Source of the DNA: JBJFCE01 sp964437825
GTDB lineage: Bacteria > Bacillota > Clostridia > Lachnospirales > Lachnospiraceae
Reading direction: 5' to 3'
Length of the DNA: 64,000 bases
Assembly (NCBI GenBank): GCA_964437825.1
Contig: CAYTIH010000008.1
Span: 6,531-70,530 of the forward strand
In this document: piece by piece, positions 9,521-16,951 of the stretch
How positions within the stretch are numbered: the stretch's first letter is position 1
How the letters are laid out: each line of letters begins with the position of its first letter
Made by a program: the position numbers and the translations under genes
Notes under the pieces: model-generated
Seen by the model: the letters and a program-made list of their open reading frames with translations, nothing else
What the model was told of the DNA's origin: nothing
Database searches by the model: none

Positions 9521-10296
9521 ATCATTGCCTCCACCATGGATACGATCATGACCTTCATTTCCTTAAAGATCAGATTTGCAAGCGCCGGCAGCAGCCACAT
9601 GGATAAATACAAAACAACCAGCCCCGCCAGAATTTTGATCTGCATACCAACCGCAAACAGATTCAGCTGCGGCGCCACCTTAGCCAAAATGGCCAATACT
9701 GCATTCATCACCAAAATGACTGCAAAAACAGGAAGTGCAATCTGAAACCCGATCATAAAATACTCCCCCATAAAGGAAATCATAGAGGACAGAATATTTC
9801 CGACCGCAAATTGAACGCCGTCCACAGGAATCAGCGTATAGGTCTCTATCACTGCCTTGATAATGTATTGGTACATTCCTGACGTAATCAGCAAAAAGGA
9901 AAAAATGTATTTGAAAAATACACCGGTAATTGTAGCGCTATCCTGAAATGTGGGATCCATCAGGCTTGCAGCCGACAATCCGATTTCCAAATCCACCAAA
10001 CGTCCCGCCATGGTCACAATATGCATACAGATCGCTGCCGACAATCCGATCAAAAGTCCGACTACAGCCTCTTTCATTACAATCAAAGCATACTGAAATA
10101 CCGTATCATACTGAAGCGCCACAGGATCCGTAATCGTATATACCAAGTAAGAAAGAAAAATACTGAGAGCCACCTTAAAACGGCTTGGTACATTTACTTC
10201 TCCATAGAACGGCGCCAAATGCATAAAGCTGACCATACGTATAAAAATCAGAAGAAAATATTCTAATTCTGAAGTTGATATCGAAAAGTCTACCAT
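9517..10296 (-). CDS. fliR: Flagellar export gate protein FliR
   Basis: FliR is the single-copy component that, with FliP and FliQ, forms the helical core of the export gate. The 259-residue protein is almost wholly hydrophobic with about six membrane segments, beginning YFLLIFIRMVSFMHLAPFYG, and contains the conserved GLSAAICMHIVTMAGRLVDL region. It lies 7 nt after fliQ and overlaps flhB. Identification rests on sequence character and invariant position between fliQ and flhB. Confidence 0.95.
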   Translation of the reverse strand: MVDFSISTSELEYFLLIFIRMVSFMHLAPFYGEVNVPSRFKVALSIFLSYLVYTITDPVALQYDTVFQYALIVMKEAVVGLLIGLSAAICMHIVTMAGRLVDLEIGLSAASLMDPTFQDSATITGVFFKYIFSFLLITSGMYQYIIKAVIETYTLIPVDGVQFAVGNILSSMISFMGEYFMIGFQIALPVFAVILVMNAVLAILAKVAPQLNLFAVGMQIKILAGLVVLYLSMWLLPALANLIFKEMKVMIVSMVEAMM

Positions 10297-10303
10297 AATA
10301 TTC

Positions 10304-10573
10304 TTATCTTATATAAATCGTAAAGTCAGACCACAGACTCACCATGAATCCCGACATATTCTTTAACATCCAATGTCCCAGAAGCATCATCGTCAGAAAT
10401 ACACTCAAGATCTTGGGTACATAGGTAAGTGTCTGTTCCTGGATGGACGTAACCGTCTGGAAAATGCTGACAATCAATCCTACCGCCAGGGATACCAACA
10501 AAATCGGCGCCGCTGTCTTAATAATTGTAAATAATGCATCTCTGCTGATCATGATTACGTCTTCTGCTGTCAT
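10304..10573 (-). CDS. fliQ: Flagellar export gate protein FliQ
   Basis: This is an 89-residue protein with two membrane helices joined by the conserved loop QTVTSIQEQTLTYVPK, the family signature. Four to five copies pack around the FliP5R1 core. It is 10 nt downstream of fliP and directly followed by fliR, the standard order. Confidence 0.95.
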   Translation of the reverse strand: MTAEDVIMISRDALFTIIKTAAPILLVSLAVGLIVSIFQTVTSIQEQTLTYVPKILSVFLTMMLLGHWMLKNMSGFMVSLWSDFTIYIR

Positions 10574-10583
10574 CCGCTGCCTC

Positions 10584-11468
10584 CTACATAAATGAACGTA
10601 CCAAATTACCGATAATCAGATTCCAGCCGTCCGCCAAAACAAAGAGCAGAATCTTAAACGGCATTGAAATCGTGGTAGGCGGAAGCATCATCATTCCCAT
10701 TCCCATCAGGGTCGATGCCACCACCATATCTATGACAATAAACGGAATGTATATCATAAATCCAATGATAAAGGCTGTCCTGAGCTCACTGACAATAAAG
10801 CTCGGAATCAGAATATAAGTGGGTACCTCCTCCCGTGCATCCTCCGCCGATGCATCCCATTCCAATCCCGCGATCTGCATAAACATGCTGACATCCTTTT
10901 TCTGCGTCTGCCCGTACATGAATTCCCGAAGCGGTACCAGCCCGGTTTCAATTGCTTCTTCCTGTGTAATCTCGCCCGCGTCAAAAGGCACGATTGCCTC
11001 CTGATAGATCGTATTGATCGTGGGACTCATAATGAAAAATGTCAGAAACAAAGTTAACCCAATCAGCACCTGGTTTGGCGGCGCTGTTTGGGTGTTCAGT
11101 GCGGCTCTTGTAAAATGCAGAACGATCAGGATTCTGGTAAAAGAGGTCAGACAGATGATTAGCATCGGTGCAACCGCTATCGCCGTCAAAATAAGCAGAA
11201 TACGGAGTGTTCCTGATATCGTTCCGTTATTCGATGTATAAGTAACAGTAAAATTGTCCGCTATATTCAATTCTTTTAAATCTTCCGGTGACTGCGCAGT
11301 TCCGGGTTCATCTATGTATGTCTGCGTATCCGTTTCACCGGTTAAATAACTGTCCACGCTGCCAAGAGCGTTTGAAGTAAAACCGGCAGCCATAAACAAT
11401 ATGCCCACCGTAACCAGTAGGCATATTACGCGAACAATCCTTTTTTCAGAAAAAAAACTATTCTTCAT
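10584..11468 (-). CDS. fliP: Flagellar export gate protein FliP
   Basis: FliP forms the pentameric export pore. The protein is 294 residues, about 40 longer than many FliPs; the extra length is at the N terminus, where a signal-peptide-like segment (VICLLVTVGILFMAAGFTS, about 14-32) is followed by a polar stretch of some 50 residues before the conserved core SFTRILIVLHFTRAALNTQ. The C-terminal signature MVVASTLMGMGMMMLPP is intact. The ATG starts one base after the fliO stop. Confidence 0.95.
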   Translation of the reverse strand: MKNSFFSEKRIVRVICLLVTVGILFMAAGFTSNALGSVDSYLTGETDTQTYIDEPGTAQSPEDLKELNIADNFTVTYTSNNGTISGTLRILLILTAIAVAPMLIICLTSFTRILIVLHFTRAALNTQTAPPNQVLIGLTLFLTFFIMSPTINTIYQEAIVPFDAGEITQEEAIETGLVPLREFMYGQTQKKDVSMFMQIAGLEWDASAEDAREEVPTYILIPSFIVSELRTAFIIGFMIYIPFIVIDMVVASTLMGMGMMMLPPTTISMPFKILLFVLADGWNLIIGNLVRSFM

Positions 11469-11469
11469 C

Positions 11470-11823
11470 TTATTTATTTTCTCTCAGGTGCTTTGCTTTA
11501 TTCAAGAAATCCTTAAATGCCGGCATCTGCGCCGTTTTCCCCTCCGGCAGCTTCAGATCCTCCGGATTAATCTCGGAGAGCATATGGATTTCATCCTTAC
11601 CAATGCCGACAGCAAGATACTTTTCACCTATTTTGATAACCTGTATATATTTTCCGGTTGTAATCTTATAAGTCTCAATTACTTCGATATTGCGGCCAAG
11701 GCCCTTACCTTTCTGATAACCTGCAACGAATCTGGTTGTAAGGTAAGTCAGCGCAAGAACCGCAACAAATACAAACAGTACTGTCATCAGATCAAAAAAG
11801 GAATCCAGTGTGCTTAAGAGCAT
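11470..11823 (-). CDS. fliO: FliO-like flagellar export accessory protein
   Basis: FliO helps stabilise FliP during export-gate assembly. This 117-residue protein has a single N-terminal membrane helix (LMTVLFVFVAVLALTYLTTR) followed by a small cytoplasmic domain with the YITTGKYIQVIKIGEKYLAVGI-type beta strands typical of FliO/FliZ. Sequence conservation in this family is low, so the call leans on its position between cheY and fliP, where B. subtilis has fliZ (fliO). Confidence 0.85.
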   Translation of the reverse strand: MLLSTLDSFFDLMTVLFVFVAVLALTYLTTRFVAGYQKGKGLGRNIEVIETYKITTGKYIQVIKIGEKYLAVGIGKDEIHMLSEINPEDLKLPEGKTAQMPAFKDFLNKAKHLRENK

Positions 11824-11824
11824 A

Positions 11825-12187
11825 TTATCCTACTACTTTCTTTACGGCTTCCAGTACGCGGTCTGCCTGAAAAGGCTTTACAATAAAGTCTTTTGCACCG
11901 GCCTGAATAGATTCAATTACCATTGCCTGCTGTCCCATTGCAGAACACATAATTACGGTTGCAGAGCTGTCGCACTCCTTAATCTTCTTAAGTGCCTGAA
12001 TACCGTCCATCTCCGGCATAGTAATATCCATCAGTACAAGATCCGGCTTGAGTTCGTTATACTTTTCAACGCCCTTTGCACCGTTCTCTGCCTCACCGAC
12101 CACATTGTATCCGTTTTTTGTCAGGATATCTTTGATCATCATCCTCATAAATGCTGCATCATCACAGATTAAAATGTTTTTTGCCAT
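11825..12187 (-). CDS. cheY: Chemotaxis response regulator CheY
   Basis: CheY carries the phosphoryl signal from CheA to the motor switch (FliM/FliY). The 120 residues are a stand-alone receiver domain: acidic pair in LICDDAAFMR (Asp9/Asp10), phospho-acceptor Asp54 in LMDITMPEMDG, Ser82 in MCSAMGQQ and Lys104 in FIVKPF. It closely resembles the Bacillus type of CheY, and like there it is encoded within the flagellar structural genes between fliY and fliO rather than next to cheA. Confidence 0.96.
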   Translation of the reverse strand: MAKNILICDDAAFMRMMIKDILTKNGYNVVGEAENGAKGVEKYNELKPDLVLMDITMPEMDGIQALKKIKECDSSATVIMCSAMGQQAMVIESIQAGAKDFIVKPFQADRVLEAVKKVVG

Positions 12188-12208
12188 TTTTTCTTTCTCC
12201 TATCTACA

Positions 12209-13474
12209 CTATTTGATAATCTCAGTAACTCGAATACCAAAGCTTTCTTCAATTACAACGACCTCGCCTTTTGCAACGAACTTTCCGTTTACCAGAACAT
12301 CAATAGGTTCACCGGCGATTTTATCAAGCTCAATAATGGTTCCCGGTGCAAATTCCAGAATTTCCGAAATGGATTTACTGGTTCTTCCAAGCTCCACGGT
12401 AACTTCCAAAGGAACATCCTTAATCAATCCGATGTTCTCCTGACTTACCATATTCCCGACATCATTCGAAAATGACTGGAATTGAGCCGGCTGAACATTT
12501 ATATTCTGCATCTGCATAGCCGGATGTCCCATCATAGCGTTCATACCCATTTGATTCATGCCCATCTGGTTCATGGCCATTTGGTTCATTCCCATCATAG
12601 GATTCATACCCATTTGGTTCATGGCCATCTGGTTCATTCCGCTCATATCCTGTCCGGCATATCCCGTATTTGCTGCGGGCTGGGACTGTAAATTCGGAGT
12701 ACTTGTATCAGCCTTTGTCTCCTCCGGCGCTGTGTTACTGTCGCCTCCGATCTGTGAACTAATAAAGGTTTCGTAAAGTGATTTTGCGAAATCTATCGGA
12801 TACAGCTGCATAATCGTGCTGTCTACCAAATCATCGATCTGCATTCTGAATGATATTTTTACAAAGGTGCCTTCCAAAAAGTTTGACAATTCTCCCTTTG
12901 TTTTCATTTCATTTAAATCTATCAGCGTCGCCTCCGGCGGACTGATATCAATTTTCTTGCCAAGCATGGAGGAGAGTGACGTTGCCGAAGATCCCATCAT
13001 CTGGTTCATGGCCTCAGAGATAGCGCTCAAATGCAATTCTCCGAGTTCTCCGTCCGTATTGGTACCGTCACCGCCCATCATTAAATCGGTGATAACCTTA
13101 ACATCATGTTCCTTTAATACCAGTATATTGCTTCCATCGAGTCCCACAGTGTAACGAATATAAATAAATACGCACGGACGCTGATAATCACCTACTACGT
13201 CATCCCAGTTTGCTAATGTTACAACAGGTGTGGTAATATTTACTTTTCTGTTTACCAAGGAATACAGTGTCGTTGCTGAGGTACCCATGCTGATATTGGC
13301 AACTTCACCAATGGCATCTTTCTCTATGTCAGTCAACAGACTTTCATCAATCTCCTGAGATCCCGAGCTGCTGTCGGAAACCGCATCTGCAGTCTGCGCA
13401 GCATCTGCACTGTCAGTATTTGCCACTCCGTTTAACAGTGCATTAATCTCATCCTGAGATAGCATTCCATCCAT
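12209..13474 (-). CDS. fliY: FliY: flagellar motor switch/CheY-P phosphatase
   Basis: FliY fuses a CheC-type CheY-P phosphatase to a FliN switch domain and is typical of Firmicutes that lack CheZ. A FliM-like N-terminal CheY-binding peptide (MLSQDEINALL) is followed by both CheC active-site motifs, DxxxExxN at Asp53/Glu57/Asn60 and SxxxExxN at Ser150/Glu154/Asn157. The FliN-like domain occupies about 340-421 (VTVELGRTSKSISEIL onward). The linker, about 275-315, is an unusual Met/Asn/Gln/Gly repeat (see the repeat entry). The start ATG is 4 nt after the fliM stop. 421 residues; somewhat longer than B. subtilis FliY because of the linker. Confidence 0.94.
   Translation of the reverse strand: MDGMLSQDEINALLNGVANTDSADAAQTADAVSDSSSGSQEIDESLLTDIEKDAIGEVANISMGTSATTLYSLVNRKVNITTPVVTLANWDDVVGDYQRPCVFIYIRYTVGLDGSNILVLKEHDVKVITDLMMGGDGTNTDGELGELHLSAISEAMNQMMGSSATSLSSMLGKKIDISPPEATLIDLNEMKTKGELSNFLEGTFVKISFRMQIDDLVDSTIMQLYPIDFAKSLYETFISSQIGGDSNTAPEETKADTSTPNLQSQPAANTGYAGQDMSGMNQMAMNQMGMNPMMGMNQMAMNQMGMNQMGMNAMMGHPAMQMQNINVQPAQFQSFSNDVGNMVSQENIGLIKDVPLEVTVELGRTSKSISEILEFAPGTIIELDKIAGEPIDVLVNGKFVAKGEVVVIEESFGIRVTEIIK
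12531..12648 (-). repeat. Met-rich tandem repeat inside fliY
   Basis: About 118 bp of degenerate tandem repeat encodes two imperfect copies of MNQMAMNQMGMN(P/Q)M, with nearly every second or third residue Met. It lies in the linker between the CheC-like and FliN-like domains, so length change here would alter spacing without hitting a fold. In-frame units of 6-24 bp could expand or contract by slippage. Confidence 0.85.
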
Positions 13475-13478
13475 CTGC

Positions 13479-14459
13479 CTACTCCTCCTCTCTCAATACG
13501 GATGTAACACGAACCGCAAAATGATCTTCCTGCGATCCGGGTAAAGCCGTGAATTTTCTGATATTTCCTACATATACATCCAACTCACTGTCCACCTTCG
13601 AATCCAGCCTGATCACATCGCCGATCTGTAAATTCAAAAAGTCATTCACAGCTACAATGCTGCGTCCCAAAACTGCTTTGATCGGAACATCCACCCTGCG
13701 GATCAATGTTTCTATATGCTCCTCAAACATCTCATCCGCTTTCTCCTGCATATTGGAGTACCAGAACTTTGTATTCAAACGATCCATGATGCTTTCCATC
13801 GTAAAATACGGAAGACATATATTCATGAATCCTTCTACATCACCAATCTTCATATTTAATGTGACAATCGCAATCATATCGGTCGGCGATATCACCTGTG
13901 CAAACTGCGGATTTGTTTCAATCCTCTCCAGAAGCGGATTAATGTCAACCACATTCTTCCATGGTTCCCGAAGCAGCTGTACGCAAATCACCATGATTTT
14001 TTCAACAATGGTCATTTCTATCTGTGAAAAATCTCTGCTCTTTGATAACGGCTCTCCCTGTCCTCCGAGCATCCTGTCAATCATCGCATACCCCAGCGTA
14101 CTTGCCAGCTCTACGATAATATTTCCGCCTAACGGCTGGAAATTTACAATTCCCAAAATAACCGGATTGGCCAATGCGTTTGTAAACTCGGAAAAAGTAA
14201 CCGTTTCAGAGCTTGCCACTGTAATCTGTATGTTTTTTCTCAAATACACAGGGAGATTCGTTGACAGCAATCTTCCGTAATGTTCAAATATAATTTCAAG
14301 AGTTCGCAGATGCTCTTTGGAAAATTTGGCAGGACGTGAGAAATCATAGTTTTTCACCTGCTTCTCAGGTCCTTCCTTGACCTCATCCACATCGAGTTCT
14401 CCGGAACTTAAAGCCTGCAATAGACTGTCTATCTCATTTTGGGATAAGACCTCGCCCAC
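13479..14459 (-). CDS. fliM: Flagellar motor switch protein FliM
   Basis: FliM binds CheY-P and sets rotation direction in the C-ring. The N-terminal CheY-binding peptide VLSQNEIDSLLQAL (residues 4-17) is followed by the middle CheC-like domain without phosphatase residues and containing the conserved GG motif region (FQPLGGNIIVEL), and a C-terminal FliN-like domain (about 255-326). The start is GTG with a strong AAGGAGGTGAG site upstream. 326 residues is standard. Confidence 0.96.
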   Translation of the reverse strand: MGEVLSQNEIDSLLQALSSGELDVDEVKEGPEKQVKNYDFSRPAKFSKEHLRTLEIIFEHYGRLLSTNLPVYLRKNIQITVASSETVTFSEFTNALANPVILGIVNFQPLGGNIIVELASTLGYAMIDRMLGGQGEPLSKSRDFSQIEMTIVEKIMVICVQLLREPWKNVVDINPLLERIETNPQFAQVISPTDMIAIVTLNMKIGDVEGFMNICLPYFTMESIMDRLNTKFWYSNMQEKADEMFEEHIETLIRRVDVPIKAVLGRSIVAVNDFLNLQIGDVIRLDSKVDSELDVYVGNIRKFTALPGSQEDHFAVRVTSVLREEE

Positions 14460-14504
14460 AGCGGCTCACCTCCTTACATCTGAAATGTCTTTACATCCGC
14501 AGAT

Positions 14505-15029
14505 TTATGAATATAAGGGATCGCTGAAGGTTACATTAAAGATAAAATCCGAATCATACATATCCTGCAATCTCTCCAAAATTTCCTGACAAAGTGCTCC
14601 CTGATTTGCTTTACAGTATTCCAGCGTATATTGACTAATGACGGAGTTGATTTCACTCTTAATCAGACTTTCCTTGCCTTCCATTGCTTCCGCTGATCCG
14701 TAAGTCTTATAATCCTTATGCTTCATATTCAAGGATAAAGAAACCGTTACGATAAAATAATGATCCTTTCCGTCTTCACCGGTTGCAAGCGGAATCGTCA
14801 TTGCCTCGGAAATCACATATACATCCGTATTCTTGATCGATACTTCTTCCGCAGTATCATCACCCATTGTACCCGTATTCAGTTCCATGTCCACGGCTGC
14901 AGCAATCTTTCCGACCAGTTTTGCGGTTTTGTTGGACTGGTTTAACACAGAGAACATCATGATGCTCGTCATGATCAAGTTCACAACCAGTAACGCCAGA
15001 ATCAATATGGATAATAAATTTTTCTTCAA
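14505..15029 (-). CDS. fliL: Flagellar basal-body-associated protein FliL
   Basis: FliL sits at the stator ring and supports motor torque. I start it at the TTG giving LKKNLLSILI because TGGGAGG lies 7 nt upstream. The frame stays open another 90 codons into motB, but that part is motB sequence in another frame. The resulting 174 residues have an N-terminal membrane helix (about 4-27) and a periplasmic-side domain resembling FliL, with the conserved C-terminal region ILERLQDMYDSDFIFNVTF. The gap to motB is 16 nt. Confidence 0.88.
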   Translation of the reverse strand: MKKNLLSILILALLVVNLIMTSIMMFSVLNQSNKTAKLVGKIAAAVDMELNTGTMGDDTAEEVSIKNTDVYVISEAMTIPLATGEDGKDHYFIVTVSLSLNMKHKDYKTYGSAEAMEGKESLIKSEINSVISQYTLEYCKANQGALCQEILERLQDMYDSDFIFNVTFSDPLYS

Positions 15030-15045
15030 GGTAATGCCTCCCAAT

Positions 15046-15849
15046 CTATCGTTCAGAGCCGAGTGTATTATATATCTTGATCTCAACTCTTCGGTTTCTT
15101 GCTCTGCCTTCTTCCGTAGCATTATCAGCGACAGGAACATACTCACCGCGTCCGGAATGCTTGATCGTAGACGGGTCCAGAGTTGTCGTTTCCATGAAAT
15201 ACTGGAATACCGACAAAGCCCTCGCACTCGATAGCTCGTCATTGTTTGCGAACATGCTGTTATGTATCGGTACGTTGTCCGTATGACCTTCAATCTCAAT
15301 CAAGCTGTCGGAATAAGTTTGAAGGATCTCACCGAGTTTATCCAATGTGGGATAAATTTCCGCTTTCAGCTGTGCGCTTCCCGAATCAAAGAGAATCGCG
15401 CCCTTCATAGTCAATAATACATATTGAGACGTAAAATCAATATCAATTTCCTTGTTCAGGTCCATTTCTTCTATCATTTCCTGAATTTCTTCGGCCATCT
15501 GCTCCGACTCCTGAAGTCCTTCTTTCTCCATCTGCGTATATAGCGATTCCGTATCCGGATCCTCCACTTCTTCCGCCTGGCCGGTACTATTGATATATTC
15601 CGATAATTCATTAAGCTGACTGACTCCGTTGCTGATCAGGATGCCGTCTCCGATCGCCGAAGCGCCGCCGTCGAACACACTAATCGTATTGTTAAAAGCC
15701 GCAACTATTTCTTCCCACTTATTCGCGTCAATCTCGGACATGGAGAACAAAAGCACGAAAAAGCAAAGAAGCAAATTCATCAGATCCCCGAAGGTCGTTT
15801 GCCACGCCGGCGCACCTTTCGGCGGTTCATCTTCCTTGCGTTTAGCCAT
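15046..15849 (-). CDS. motB: Flagellar stator protein MotB
   Basis: MotB anchors the stator to peptidoglycan and carries the ion-binding Asp. Residues 10-40 contain PKGAPAWQTTFGDLMNLLLC, with Asp22 as the predicted ion-coupling residue at the head of the single membrane helix. The C-terminal OmpA-like domain has the motif IEIEGHTDNVP and the SARALSV segment. I chose ATG (MAKRKEDEPP) with GGTGAGGAGA directly upstream; it overlaps the motA stop by eight bases (ATGGCTAA). A GTG 11 codons upstream is possible but has no ribosome site. 267 residues. Confidence 0.94.
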   Translation of the reverse strand: MAKRKEDEPPKGAPAWQTTFGDLMNLLLCFFVLLFSMSEIDANKWEEIVAAFNNTISVFDGGASAIGDGILISNGVSQLNELSEYINSTGQAEEVEDPDTESLYTQMEKEGLQESEQMAEEIQEMIEEMDLNKEIDIDFTSQYVLLTMKGAILFDSGSAQLKAEIYPTLDKLGEILQTYSDSLIEIEGHTDNVPIHNSMFANNDELSSARALSVFQYFMETTTLDPSTIKHSGRGEYVPVADNATEEGRARNRRVEIKIYNTLGSER

Positions 15850-16651
15850 TCTCCTCACCGCCTTCATCAGCCGTGTCAGCACGATCCTTCGGAGCCAGGA
15901 ACGACTTCAGTTTTTCTTCAATAACGCGCGGATTTTCACCGGCCTGAATCGAAAGAAGACCTTCAATCATAATCTCCTTTACCGTCATTTCGGCCTCATG
16001 GTTCACCTTCAATTTGCTCGCAACCGGTATACAGATCCAGTTAGCAAGCAGGGAGCCGTACAAAGTTGTTAATAGCGCAACGGACATGGCAGGTCCGATC
16101 GCAGAAGGATCATCCATATTCTGAAGCATGTTGATCAGTCCGACCAGCGTACCGATCATACCCCAGGCAGGACCCATCGAACCGACATCCTCCCAGAACT
16201 TAATATTCTTTTTATGTCTTCCTTCCACGCTGACGATTTCCGTTTCCATAATGGCACGTACCAGTTCGGGATCCGTACCGTCTACAATCAGCAGAATTCC
16301 CTTTTTCATAAATTCATCGTCAAGGTCACCCGCTGTTTCTTCCAACGAAAGAAGACCTTCCTTACGTGCCACGTTGGAAAGATCTATAATTTTCGTTATA
16401 ATTTCAGAAACATTAACGGAAGTGTTTTTCAGTATCAAACCAAAGCTCTTGAATCCATTTAAGTAATCCTTTAAGGTATTTGCCGCCAAAACACAGCAAA
16501 ACGAGCCGCCCAAAGTAATCAAAACCGACTGAAAATCAACAAAGTTGTTTACCAAACCGGAAACTCCGGCCCCGGATATAATTGCCCACAGGACAAGCAC
16601 AATACAGACAACCAGTCCAATCAAAGATGCTATATCCACAATATCCACCAT
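15842..16651 (-). CDS. motA: Flagellar stator protein MotA
   Basis: MotA forms the pentameric ion channel partner of MotB. The 269-residue protein shows four membrane segments (about 5-25, 35-53, 150-170 and 183-205) and the conserved motif WGMIGTLVGLINML in the third helix, with a charged cytoplasmic loop between helices 2 and 3 that contacts FliG. It follows flbD by 11 nt. Whether the pair is H+ or Na+ driven cannot be judged safely from the sequence alone. Confidence 0.95.
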   Translation of the reverse strand: MVDIVDIASLIGLVVCIVLVLWAIISGAGVSGLVNNFVDFQSVLITLGGSFCCVLAANTLKDYLNGFKSFGLILKNTSVNVSEIITKIIDLSNVARKEGLLSLEETAGDLDDEFMKKGILLIVDGTDPELVRAIMETEIVSVEGRHKKNIKFWEDVGSMGPAWGMIGTLVGLINMLQNMDDPSAIGPAMSVALLTTLYGSLLANWICIPVASKLKVNHEAEMTVKEIMIEGLLSIQAGENPRVIEEKLKSFLAPKDRADTADEGGEENG

Positions 16652-16662
16652 TCGTTTTTGCT

Positions 16663-16848
16663 TTAGTCCGCAAAAATTTCCTTTCTGTATGATTTTACTA
16701 GATTTTTCACATCTTGTCTACTTTCTTTTACAATTATTTTGCGTCCCGTTGTCAAAGAAATAACAGTATCCGGAGTTTCCTCCACCATCTCAATCAAATC
16801 CGAATTGATCAGTACTTTGATATCATTTAATTTCGTAACTTCAATCAT
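16663..16848 (-). CDS. flbD: FlbD-family small flagellar protein (SwrD-like)
   Basis: This is a 61-residue protein starting MIEVTKLND, with the conserved pattern of an N-terminal strand, INSDLIEMVEETPDTVISL and a C-terminal KYIVKES-like segment (here KIIVKESRQDV). In B. subtilis the homologue SwrD increases flagellar torque through stator function, and the gene here lies directly ahead of motA, consistent with that role. I start at the ATG with AAGGGG upstream; a longer open frame upstream would overlap the promoter at 16867-16895. Confidence 0.87.
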   Translation of the reverse strand: MIEVTKLNDIKVLINSDLIEMVEETPDTVISLTTGRKIIVKESRQDVKNLVKSYRKEIFAD

Positions 16849-16866
16849 ATGTATACCCCTTATCCC

Positions 16867-16895
16867 ATTATAACACAGAACAAAGGGGGCTGCAA
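16867..16895 (-). promoter_or_regulatory. Sigma-A-type promoter upstream of flbD-motA-motB
   Basis: On the minus strand TTGCAG and TATAAT are separated by exactly 17 bp, about 20 nt before the flbD start. It would give the stator genes expression independent of the upstream hook operon. An adjacent imperfect hairpin (GGGGACTG/CAGCCCCC, at about 16,884-16,908) covers the -35 element and might be a weak terminator for flgE. Confidence 0.5.
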
Positions 16896-16951
16896 TGAAA
16901 CAGTCCCCATCAAATATTATTGTCTGTCGCACGACTGCAGCGCCGTCATGC

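Noticed and set aside
15030..15299. 90-codon N-terminal extension of FliL
   Set aside because: It is motB read in a different frame; the TTG with TGGGAGG is the natural FliL start.
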